Translations under genes and position numbers: made by a program
Source: Petrosia ficiformis
Taxonomy: Eukaryota; Porifera; Demospongiae; Haplosclerida; Petrosiidae
Assembly (NCBI GenBank): GCA_947044365.1
Contig: OX345645.1
Coordinates: forward strand, 3,247,741 to 3,311,740
Reading direction: 5' to 3'
DNA length: 64,000 bases
Part shown: positions 36,901 through 47,300 of the stretch, in pieces
Position numbering within the stretch: position 1 is the stretch's first letter
Layout of the letters: each line of letters starts with the position of its first letter
The notes under the pieces: generated by a model
What the model was told of the DNA's origin: nothing
Database searches by the model: none
The model's input: the letters and a program-made list of their open reading frames with translations, nothing else

Positions 36901-38185
36901 GGGGGGCTCGGTCAATTAATGGGCGTGGCGCGAAAAAGAACGCGCGATCAAGCTCTACACACCAGCAGAAAGAAAGCTGTGTAGCTTACGTAGACACTGG
37001 AACTAATAGCTAGCTATTCTACCTGAAATGTATTCTTAAAGTTCTACAAGGTTCTATAAAAGGTAAACAGAGTATATAATCAAAATAATAACTATAATAG
37101 GCTGTTGTGTTTCGGGCATGATAAAGTCAGCCATGATTACTGAATGCTGGACACCATAAAGCAATCAAAGGGATACTTTTTTCTCTATATACACTTGTTT
37201 AGATAGTCATTTTAATAGACCTGTATAATAAACCCTCACCATCCATATTATGCAATGGATTACTATAGTATAATTGTCTATGCCATATGTCAAAGACAAT
37301 AAATTTAATGAGTTTAATATTGATGGCCATGTTATTTAAATTTATTGTGTATAATAAATGATGACTTCTTGTAATACAATAAACTACAGTTGAATACCCT
37401 TTATACAAATTTAGGCGTCCTAATTAGAGGGGTGCCCTCATTTCAGAGGTGAATTTACACAGTTTGGGACATTTTCCTTAATACAGGAATGTCATCATCT
37501 CATTTTATCAACATTGACAAAATGGAATTGACAAAACGGGGAATTGAGAATAAACCCCTTGCTTTGGTGGTTGAAATAGAGCCAGAGGTGTTACACTGCA
37601 GACGTTTCATAACTCACCATCAGTTTCAATTTCAGGATAAAGAATAAATCGATTAGTCAATTTATTTTTTTTTGGTTTAATGTATACGAGAGATACTTCA
37701 CAATTATATTCTAACAAGTCTTGGGGTATCGAAGTCTCTACATCATTCCAAATGATCACTATTTTGTTTAAATATTTACCAGTACTGCAATAATGAGGAA
37801 TAAGGGTTTGTAAAAGTTTAACTCTTTTATAAGTCATGATGACTATAGTAAATTGTTCAGCGTCTAAATCAATTTTATGATTACTGAAGATTTGATCAAA
37901 GAATCTTGAAGCCAATGCATCTTCATCAGACAATGTAGCATCAGGTATAGATTGGGAAGAGGATGAGATAGATGTTATTCTAGTAGTTTTATTAGTACTT
38001 GCTGTAGTTTCACTAGTCGTTGTAGTAGGGGATGTTGACATCACATCCTTGTGTTGAAAACGTTTTATCGTCATTCCCATACTTCTCTTCTCAAGTTGTT
38101 GAACCGAGTCACTTGTTAACATTAAGTAGACATTACTAGTAATACTGACAACCAGAAGCAGTGTTAGAAGACAAACAAGCTTCAT
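33110..38185 (-). CDS. GT64 exostosin-like glycosyltransferase, gene A
   Basis: Four exons: 38185..37618, 36155..36085, 35238..34899 and 33309..33110 (TGA stop), in frame, 392 residues. An N-terminal signal anchor (LVCLLTLLLVVSITSNVYLML) and a Ser/Thr-rich stem predict a type II Golgi/ER membrane protein. The catalytic domain follows the EXTL2 pattern: FTIVIMTYKRVKLLQTLIPHY, IVIIWNDV, NRFILYPEIET, the metal-binding IDDDRK, then the nucleotide-sugar and acceptor part with GFERRMHSIL, SANIILHKTYLEMF and MNCEDIAIC. The last exon holds CLNDFRKFYKDERLPIHYTH, like the family's C-terminus. GT64 enzymes transfer N-acetylhexosamine in heparan-sulfate-type synthesis; there is no GT47 domain, so it is EXTL2-like rather than EXT1/2-like. 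Exon sizes of 71 and 340 equal those of gene C. The C-terminus ends in a four-lysine run coded by an 11-A tract. The start ATG immediately precedes the anchor. Confidence 0.87.
34329..34440. repeat. Hairpin repeat, GATGTGATATAGCC family
   Basis: GGATGTGATATAGCCCTCGC faces its inverse GGGCTATATCACATCC, with outer arms around CCTATATA...TATAGGACC. It lies in the last intron of GT64 gene A, next to R1 repeat sequence. Confidence 0.65.
34455..34800 (+). repeat. R1 dispersed repeat copy
   Basis: Near-identical to 36840-37170: CGCGAGTATGCGTTGTATAC, TTAAGGAAGTTGCATCATTC, GACCAGCAGAAAGAAAGCTG, and an end reading CCACAAAGCAATCATAAGGA. It lies inside the last intron of GT64 gene A. Confidence 0.75.
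35298..35601. mobile_element. 304-bp hAT-type MITE with 8-bp target duplication
   Basis: The ends are TAGGGATGGGCAGT and, reversed, TAGGGATGGGCGAT. Exact 8-bp direct repeats ATTTGCAG flank it (35290-35297 and 35602-35609). Short ends with an 8-bp duplication fit a non-autonomous hAT element. The interior is rich in GATAATCG-type motifs with no coding frame. Confidence 0.8.
35610..36052 (+). repeat. Diverged R1 repeat copy with a nested MITE
   Basis: Left end CCTATGATTGCTTTCCACGG and right end AAAGCAATTATAGGGATAAT belong to R1. The copy is split by a second small element at about 35805-36008, whose ends are TAGTGATGTGTGATA and, reversed, TAGGAATGTGTGATA, with TTGCTAT on both sides. It lies in intron 2 of GT64 gene A. 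Confidence 0.6.
36780..37170 (+). repeat. R1 dispersed TIR repeat, best copy
   Basis: The termini are imperfect inverted repeats: GGCCATCCCTATGATTGCTTT on the left and AAAGCAATCAAAGGGATAC on the right. Inside are a variable TA run, GCGAGTATGCGTTGTATACA, TTAAGGAAGTTACATCATTC, CTCGGTCAATTAATGGGCG and ACCAGCAGAAAGAAAGCTG. There is no coding frame. Other copies are at about 11620-11850, 30590-30805, 34455-34800, 35610-36052 and 63350-64000. It is probably a non-autonomous DNA transposon. Confidence 0.72.
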
Positions 38186-38500
38186 AGTTCATACTTTCAG
38201 AACACACCCAAAAATATTAAACTCCGCCTTCGAACACACCCAAAAATCTCACATTAAACTCCGCCTTCGTGGAAATAGGCGCGTATATACGCGTACGTGT
38301 GTGCATGCATGCAATCGCATGCGAAAGTCATTTTGTGGTAGGTGTGGTCATAGATAATATTATCTATGGTGTGGTGACTGGTAGGTATATATGTGTATAT
38401 ATATGATATATCGATACCAGAAATTTCAGACGTGGTATCGAAGTATCGAATGGCCCATCACTAATAGATCTTATTAATGAAGCGTGATAGTGTCCGGTTA
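38186..38500. promoter_or_regulatory. Intergenic gap between divergent GT64 gene A and pseudogene B
   Basis: The gap holds a tandemly repeated ACACACCCAAAAAT...AAACTCCGCCTTCG unit (two copies, 38200-38270), a GC-richer CGCGTATATACGCGTACG stretch and an ATCGATA-rich fragment resembling a MITE end near 38400-38470. It is the likely promoter of gene A, by position only. Confidence 0.35.
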
Positions 38501-40115
38501 ATGTTAGTAATTATTTTGGGCAATATCTACTCAGTTTCTCTCTTCATCACGATATTCAAAAATGACGATGTCACCAGTTTTGAAACGTGCAACAATAAAA
38601 AAACCATCCCGGACACAGGCAATTGTTCAATGACACTTCATTAGTAAAGTATTTCTATCAGATATTCAGTAGTGTTAATAATTCATATGACTTAGAAACT
38701 GAATGATTCACAATAGTTATTTTGACATTTATAAAAGTATGGACACTCATTCCTCATTATTGCAGCACTGGTAAATATTTAGACAAAGTAATAATCATTT
38801 GGAATGACGTAGAGACTATTATACCTCAAGACCTGTTAGATTTTAAGTGTGAAGTACCTCTTGTATACGTCCATTCAAAAGAAAACAAGTTAACTAATCG
38901 ATTCATTCCATATCCAGAAATTAAAACAGAGCCTCGGGGTGAGATGTCTGCTATTATTGCTCAATGTTGTTTTCCTCAAAGAGCATTGCATACTAATAGT
39001 TTATATTGGTATAATTAGTCTGATAAAATAAATAGTGCATGATGTTTTAATTTAGTAGTGTAATGCACTATTATTATTTATGTATTATAATTAATTTTCT
39101 TAATTAAGCTATTACAAAATGTTTATTATAATGAATGCAATACTTGGTATTATTTAGGTGTGTTCTTCATTGATGATGACAGAAAAATTCTCTATCCAGA
39201 TGTGATTTTTGCTTTTCAATCTTGGCAGGTATAAAAAGTAATCCCCAAATTAATATACAATTATCTGATGTAGCAACTTTGTCACAAGATTCTGGGTTTT
39301 GAGCACCGTTCACATACCATCTTGCCTGATGGAAGTTATAGCTATGAAGAGAAAGATGACACTCTGAGTAAATATGGCTATTCTTTAGTATTATCAACAA
39401 ATTTTATTCTTCACAAGGCTTACTTGGAAATGTATCACAGATCTGAGTTTCTTCCTTCTGGTATACATGAGTATGTCGATAGTAAGATGAACTGCGAAGA
39501 TTTTGCTATGTGTATGCTGGTAACACATTTTCTGGACAGAGTCGGTTCACCACAATCTTGTTGTATAGCTCGCAAACAATATCCCTATAACCTACAAGAT
39601 CAAAATGGTAATGGTTATAATGTGTAAGTGGTTGTTTGGTTGCTGTAGCTCAGACTTACAATGGTCATAGCCCTGTTGCCATGAATCAAATCATGCAAGG
39701 TTTAATCCTGGCAACTACCACCTATGGTTGGGCAACCTTGCCAACATAAGCAGAGAGTAGGGTTAGTGTAAACATAGTCATAAGCAATAATCACTTAAGT
39801 ACCTCATGTAAGTCGTGCCTGTAAGTTAAATATCAAAATCACCTAACTCTATACTGTGAGCTTTCACCTTCCTCTTCATATTTTGTTGTCTTCATGTTTA
39901 ATACTACATAACAGTATTTATGATCTCTCTTTTATATTATTCCAGATGAAGGGGGATACAAGGGTTTGTCGAATAGGGGAGTAAGTCATTATAATGAAAC
40001 TTTGAAAGATCTTTATGTCTAAATGACTTCAGGGAAATCTGTAAAGATGGGAAACTACCACTGCATTACACACACAAAGATAATACATGAACCAAGAGAG
40101 TACTATTCTAATAGG
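38501..40115 (+). pseudogene. GT64 exostosin-like pseudogene B
   Basis: The four-exon plan of genes A and C is visible: exon 1 remnants 38501-38936, exon 2 39158-39228 (with IDDDRK), exon 3 39274-39607 and exon 4 about 39946-40110. Damage is spread throughout. There are stops and a frame shift near 38634, a TGA where its relatives have CAA (just before FTIV), the catalytic-helix motif MTYKRAELL changed to LTFIKVW, an altered exon 1 donor region with six extra bases, and frame shifts with a deletion in exon 4. Exon 3 is still open (HRSHTILPDGSYSYEEKDD, NCEDFAMC). Splice sites of exons 2 and 3 survive, so the loss is probably fairly recent. Confidence 0.85.
39640..39850 (+). mobile_element. Possible tRNA-derived SINE head
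   Basis: TGCTGTAGCTCAGACTTACA resembles a tRNA A box, and GGTTTAATCCTGGC about 50 bases on resembles a B box. The sequence lies in the last intron of pseudogene B. No poly-A or A-rich tail is clear and the end is a guess. Confidence 0.4.
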
Positions 40116-40601
40116 AGAGTTTGACAAGATTTAGCTAATTATGTCTGCTTTAATCTCACAAGTCACAATGAAATCATACAAATGAACATAATTTTCTTAC
40201 TGGAGCCACATGCTCACCCCTACATCATTATCAGTTTTGATTATACATTATGTATTATTTCACTACAATAGTAGTAGTATTAAAATATTGTACTTAGTTA
40301 TTTACATACTGCATTTGAAACCAAAAGCATTATAATTTGTTACTAAATAGGAGTTGAATCAGCTTCTGTTGCAAAAAAAATAGAAGTTGAACCAGGAATC
40401 TCAGCTCCAAAGTGTACAAACATTAAAATTAACTACACTATGTAAATGTAGCTAGCTGATCAAGGAAATGTACATGTACTTGCATTGTTCAATTGAATGT
40501 AGTATATACTTATAAAGTCCATTCATATAATTACATGTCACCCACCCCCAAACCTAGACTACATATATAATATATATATATTATGTGCTATTGACATATA
40601 T

Positions 40602-40810
40602 TGTATGAATGTATGTATGTATGTATGTATGTATGTATCCCTAAACCCTATCCCTAAGCCCTAAATTGTAAACCCTAAAATCTATACCCTAAATACTAAA
40701 CCCTAATAGATTAACCTTACACACTAAACCCTAAACCTTAAACACTAATAGATTTACCTTACATGCTAAACCCTAACTACTACACTAAACCCTGAACCCT
40801 AATTCCTAAA
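40602..40810 (+). repeat. ATGT run followed by degenerate telomere-like CCCTAAA repeats
   Basis: An ATGT tetramer run (40602-40637) leads into about 170 bases of variants of CCCTAAA, such as CCCTAAACCCTATCCCTAAG and ACTAAACCCTAATAGATTAA. The spacing is mostly seven or a multiple of seven, unlike the metazoan hexamer CCCTAA. Confidence 0.75.
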
Positions 40811-40909
40811 CAAAATTTAATAAATAATGTATGTATGTAGAACTATATATATATATTATATATAATTATATATTATATATATATATATATATATATGGTA
40901 TGATGGTGA

Positions 40910-41165
40910 CATCATCTCTTTGATGTGGAGAGTTCTATATATTGTATATAGACCTTCCATATGCACACTATGCAGGAGATGTCACTATCATACAATATAT
41001 TGTATATAGTATGCTAACAGGTCCTATATACAAAATATAGGACTCTAGTTTTGTCTTTGGGTGTGATATAGCCCTCACAGGCTCGGGCTATATTACATAC
41101 AAAACTCAGGTCCTATATTTTGTATATATAGCACCTGTTAGCATACTATATATTATACATATATA
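40910..41165. repeat. Hairpin repeat, GATGTGATATAGCC family
   Basis: The core is GGTGTGATATAGCCCTCACA and its inverse, with outer arms TCCTATATACAAAATATAGGA and AGGTCCTATATTTTGTATAT. It is closely related to the copies at 24329-24738 and 34200-34440. Confidence 0.65.
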
Positions 41166-41321
41166 TATACTCCTTGGTGCTATGTGCTCGATACCCCATC
41201 AGCTACATTATCAGTAGTCGCATACATTATATAATAAACACAACTCCTAAATAATTATTAAAAACAATAAAAAAAACACATCAACTTCATAGACCAAAAG
41301 TGAGGGGTATAATGAAATGAA

Positions 41322-44300
41322 TTAGTCAACTTCTTTCTTGAGCTCCTTTTCATCAATCGTGGGAGGATTGGATTTAGGTACTTCAAAACCATTTTCACTA
41401 GCTGGTATATCTGAACTTTGACCTTCAAGCAAAGACTGAAGATTGGAGTCTGAATTTGAAGTCTCTACAATTTGATCATGTTTTTCTGCTCCAATATTAT
41501 TACTTTCAGCTCTTGAAATTAGAGATTTTTTTCCCAATCTTTTCTTCTGTACAGAATTTCGTAGTTCAAACACATTATCATACATATGTGAGACTCCTAT
41601 ATAAACAATGCATATATGTAACTAAAGTTTACTTACAATACTTTTTCAATTGTTTGAAATATATATCACTATCCACAAATGATAAGGTGTTCATAAAGAT
41701 GCAATGTGTGGCTTTTCCTACCTCTTTTCTTTTTATCATATTCATCACCAAAATAATCTCCTGAGTAGTCCTCCAACTCTGGAGGCTGAGTGATTGGCTC
41801 AGATGTAACATCATCAGCTAAGCATAAAGGAAAACATTAAATTATATAATTATGGAAACTATGAAATGTCAGCAATTATGTTGATAAGAATTTAAGTACA
41901 GTGAACAAATATAATGAAGGCACTATATACTGTGGTCTTGGTTTACATACTTATCAGTGATTCTGATTAACGCAGCTATGCATGCATATGTGAAATGAGT
42001 ACAATAACATACAAACATTAAACATATATAGTGTGCAACTGTGCGTGCGTGCATGCATGTGTGTCTTGATATTTAGTACTACACCACTTTTGTATCATTG
42101 ACACTGGCTTTTTTGCATGTTATTACTTTTCTTAGACATAACTCACTGGAATCTTGACATGTAGGTCCACTGTATCCATTTGTGCATAGACAAATATAGT
42201 AAGGTGCACATGTACCGTTATTAAAACAACCTGTACCATAACACTGAGATGCTAAACAAGATAAATAGAAAATATACAATTGACATTTTTGAATAGGAAA
42301 ATCAAATGGTGAATGTAGTTAATAATTCTTCTGTGCTAACAGAACTGTTGCAACTTAAAGCAAAATTCATGATTTTATTTTAGAAAAACTGAGTTGGTTG
42401 CTAGTGAGTACCACTAAACTTTATAATACCCAATTGTATACAGTATATATTCCATAATTAATTATTCTTTTACCATAATGTATTAGAATTTGGGCTGTGG
42501 CTTCTACAGAACCTGCACCATTAGAAGCAATAACTGTATATGTTCCACTGTCAGTTATACTTGTGTCCAGTATTATCAATGAACCAGTTTGAGTCAAATG
42601 GTATCTAAAACATAAATACCATTATAATATGAATTACTTGTGAACAAAACATGAAGCCCATAAAATCAGTACTATAGTCTGTAGCTAGTATAACAACAAA
42701 GTTTGTTCACATTCATGATGTTCTCAAAATTATGAATTTATATTTACTATAGTGTACAGTCATAAGGTTAATACATGATTATGCTGTAACTCGCTAAGAA
42801 GTAATGAATTGAATTTTAACACACACACAAAAAAGGACGGGAAGGATAATTATATATAAAATAGTGCAGGTAAAAAGACTATTTTTCATTCCAAAATAAA
42901 GTTATGGAACATTTTTCTGAGGTCATGGTGAATGTGAATGATCTTTAGTTCATCTTACCTTTCATCTGAGAAAAACATTTCCTTATTGTTATGGTACCAT
43001 TGAATATCTGGAGTTGGATTACCTGACACTTTGAGATTGAAAAGGACATAAGGAGGGGGATCACGAAATACTTGATCAATGGGTAACTGAACAAGTACAG
43101 GAGGTTCTGAATGAAAATAGATTTTTTGAATTATCATGCAAGATAATAAACGAGTCTTCATAATTATAAAGAAAGCAAGTTTTTGGGTAAGTTAAAATTC
43201 TGGCATATATAATAATTAATTATTATATATGCCAGAATTTTGACTTATATATATATGAATGTTCTGGCATATAATATAATATAGATATATATATATATAT
43301 ATATATGCCAGAATTATTTATACTCAAGGTAGGGAATGTATCTTACCTTATATATAAACAATTTTACTCTGTTAATAACCAATATTATATTTTAATGCAA
43401 ACAACACTTTTACAGAGAATGACTAAGCATGCTAGTTCATGGTCATTTCTTGTTTTGTTGCCAAGTAGAAATAAATATTTCAGACTATGAATTATAGTAA
43501 TTACAATAATTACACTATAATTGTGATTCACCTCCCAATAGCACTTGTCGTATACTTCGCAATGTAACATTGCCACGAGTAACAGTGCATTGATAATTCC
43601 CCTCATCTTCAGCAGTGAAATGAGAAACAATGAGTAGTCCTTTAGTATCTTTATAACCACACCGGTCTTCTTTTATTCCACAATCATCATGAGTAGAAGA
43701 CCTAATAGTGGCAATTATAAGTTATATTACATTATATAACTGTGTATATCCTTGTATCCTTTCTGGGGAAGCCAGACAAGGCAAATGCTGCAGTCACATT
43801 TCCTATTAAGTTTAATTATGATGTCATTATGTCTACTAATTATTATAATAGTATTCTAGTCTGGCAAGCAGACCCTTTGACTCTGCTTTTACATTAGGGA
43901 TGGGCGAAGGAAGGTCTGGAGACTCTTGACATGAGTTCATGGACTCTACAGGAATGTTGATAGAGCATGACTCTAGCCATTAAAATGGAGAGGCAATAGT
44001 TGCACGAATAAAACAGAAGGAAGCAATCTACAATGTAAAGAATAATGATGTATTCGTTTCCCTCCCAACTGGTAATGGCAAAGCTTTGCTACTACATAAT
44101 ACCAGTAGTATTCGACATAATATGAAGTCATTCTCAAAAAAATTGTTATCCAAAGTGTATTGTCATTGTTGTCAGTCCTCTGGTATCGCCTTACTTTTGA
44201 GTCTTGACAGTTTCTGAAGTTGTTGAAAGTAAGGAAAGATCCCTCTGTGGCACTGGCACAGGTGTTTGAAGGTCAGTACTACCAGCAAAGCCTAATCTAG

Positions 44301-47300
44301 TGGCTTCAACTTTAAATAATTGTAGAACGACACTATATGATGCTCCTGTATTGCTCCATGCAATCTTTTATTGCACTTTGCAGACGGCAAACTCACCAAA
44401 CAGAGACGTAGTCACAGCAGCACTGCCGAGGCGTGGTGAAATCATGTGACATATGGATTGATTACATTCCTACGGCCCGTGAAATTGTGTCAAGAGTCTC
44501 CAGTATAGTATTCATAATAACTAGGAATGCACAGGACTGCCTCGCTCGCACTAAACTGTAGGTGCAGTCAATTATCCAGAAAGGTGTGGTTTTACCACAC
44601 ACATGGTATATTTGTCTTTGACACTTATAATGACAAGTGAGAACAGAGAATTGAGTGACTTGTCATCTTGTGATCCTTGCGATGATGCTAACATATATGG
44701 GATTGTCTTGCCTCTCGTTCACTCTCACCTAGATCTCACTGTTTCTGTTCTCTACCTCTTAATTTCTTTTCTGTCTTGTAGCTCCCGCTCTTTGCTTCAG
44801 TGTAGCTAAGCGTCGAAGGCGTACTGTAGATCCCTCACTCGTCTTTACTATATATGGTAGTACGCCATCACCAGTACACGCGGTCAACTGATTAACGTGC
44901 CTGTGGTCGTGCATTTAATTATTGCATTCCTAAGCGTGATATATATAATTATAGAACCACATATAATTATTATTCATGAAGGTCGGATTAGTTGCCTATT
45001 TATATTTTAAATTTATAATAATGGGTGGAGTATAAAAATATGAAGAAATCAGCTCTGTTAGTCTGTGCTTTAGTAATAAGTACAATAGTCAATATCTATT
45101 TTATACCACTAAGCAATAGCTTCTATGAGATGCTACAAAAGGAGAAAAAGAACAAGAGAATTATTGATAGTGCAAGAGACATATCCCCATATGTTAGCTC
45201 AAATGTGTCAAACTCTTCAAACAAGTCACAAGATACTTTATCATTGGAGTACTTCAATGAAATCTTTAGAGATCAAGCAATTAATTTAGAAACTGAACAA
45301 TTCACAATAGTTATCATGACATATAAAAGAGCTGAACTTCTAAGGACACTTATTCCTCATTACTGTGGTACTGGTAAATATTTAGATAAACTATTGATAG
45401 TATGGAATGATGTGGGAACTGAAATCCCCAGAGACATAGCAGGTCATGAATGTGATGTACCACTCATGTTTTTAATATCAAAAGCAAACAAACTGACTAA
45501 CCGATTCATTGCTTATATGGAAATCGAAACAAAAGGTATGATTGGTTATGCAAAATTGGAAGCTGAAGTAAATACTTACTGTTTTGTTGTTGAGTTAATA
45601 AATTTATTGCTAGAGTTGAGTGTAATGTACTAGTGCTTGTATCAATCTTTGTGCTTGGTAAAGGATCTTTATTATAGAAATAATGTGATGTAAATCACAA
45701 AATCATAATTCCTCATTAACACAACATTTATTTCTCCTAGGTGTGTTTATTATCGATGATGATAGAAAGATCCTTCATGAAGATATCATATTTGCATTTC
45801 AATCATGGCAGGTATCTATAAGTACATCATAGTCAATATTATAGTACAACCATTGGGTCATCATCTTTAGCTGATGCAGTTGAGCCTTTTGTTTCAGTGC
45901 TGAAATGTGGCACAATGAATTTTTAAAACTTGTTTGTGTTAATTTTTTTTTTGCATGCATAGAGAACGAAGAATTTACACTGATTGATTTAGTTTCTTCA
46001 TTTTGCAGATGCAATAGCAATGTGATAGCTAATTGGCTGTAATTAGACACACAAAATGTAGAGTAGAAGGCTTATTATAAATTCATAGTATTAAAAGAGT
46101 GTTTTCGTGTGCCATTTGAGATTGGTTAACTGACTAACTGATCTATGCATGTACACAAGAACCTCTATCTATATAGAATGACCTCAGTTTCAATATCAAT
46201 TGTTTATAGCCTATAGTGATTTGTTGTTGCTGTTGTGTCAAAAATTTATCCAATATATATTCGAAAGTTCATTCATTATCACTTCTACCACAGCAATTTC
46301 GTCACAAGGTGTTAGGTTTTGAGCACCGCACACACACCATTCTATCTGATGGAACTTACTATTATGGAGACAAGGAAGGCAAATCAATAAACCATGGATA
46401 CTCACTGCTGATATCAGCAAACATAATTCTACATAAAAAATACTTAGAGATGTTTCAAGTGCCTCTATTTCTTCCTATTGGTATTCATAAATATATCGAT
46501 GAACACATGAATTGTGAAGATATTGCCATTTGCTTAATGGTGACTGATTTTTTGGAGAGAGTGAGTTTTCCTCAGTCTGGTTGTATTGGTCTGAGAGCTA
46601 AACGATATCCTCAAAATTTGGAAGCAAAAAACCGTAAATATACAAATGAATGTTTCATCATCATTAAATCTTGTTTAAGTTGTTTAGTTTGACAACAGAA
46701 TTATAATGCAATGTAATACATTACTATTACTCTAAGTTGGTATGACATTACTATTACCTTAACAGTATATTACTATTACTATTACTAATACCTTCTAAGT
46801 TGGTATAATATATTACTATTGCTATTACCTTAAAAATCTGTATAATACTGTTACTATTACTAATATCCCCTAAGTCGGTGTAATGTATTACTATAACTAT
46901 TACCTTAAAAATCTGTATAATACTATTAATATCCCCTAAGTCGGTGTAATGTATTACTATAACTATTACCTTAAAAATCTGTATAATACTATTACTATTA
47001 CTAATATCCCCTAAGTCGGTGTAATGTATTACTATTACTATTACCTTAAAAATCTGTATAATACTATTACTATTACTAATATCCCCTAAGTCGGTGTAAT
47101 GTATTACTATTACTATTACCTTAAAAATCTGTATAATACTATTACTATTACTAATATCCCCTAAGTCGGTGTAATGTATTACTATTACTATTACCTTAAA
47201 AATCTGTATAATACTATTACTATTACTAATATCCCCTAAGTCGGTGTAATGTATTACTATTACACTATAAAACCCGATATGTTATTTTGACAATTGGTTA

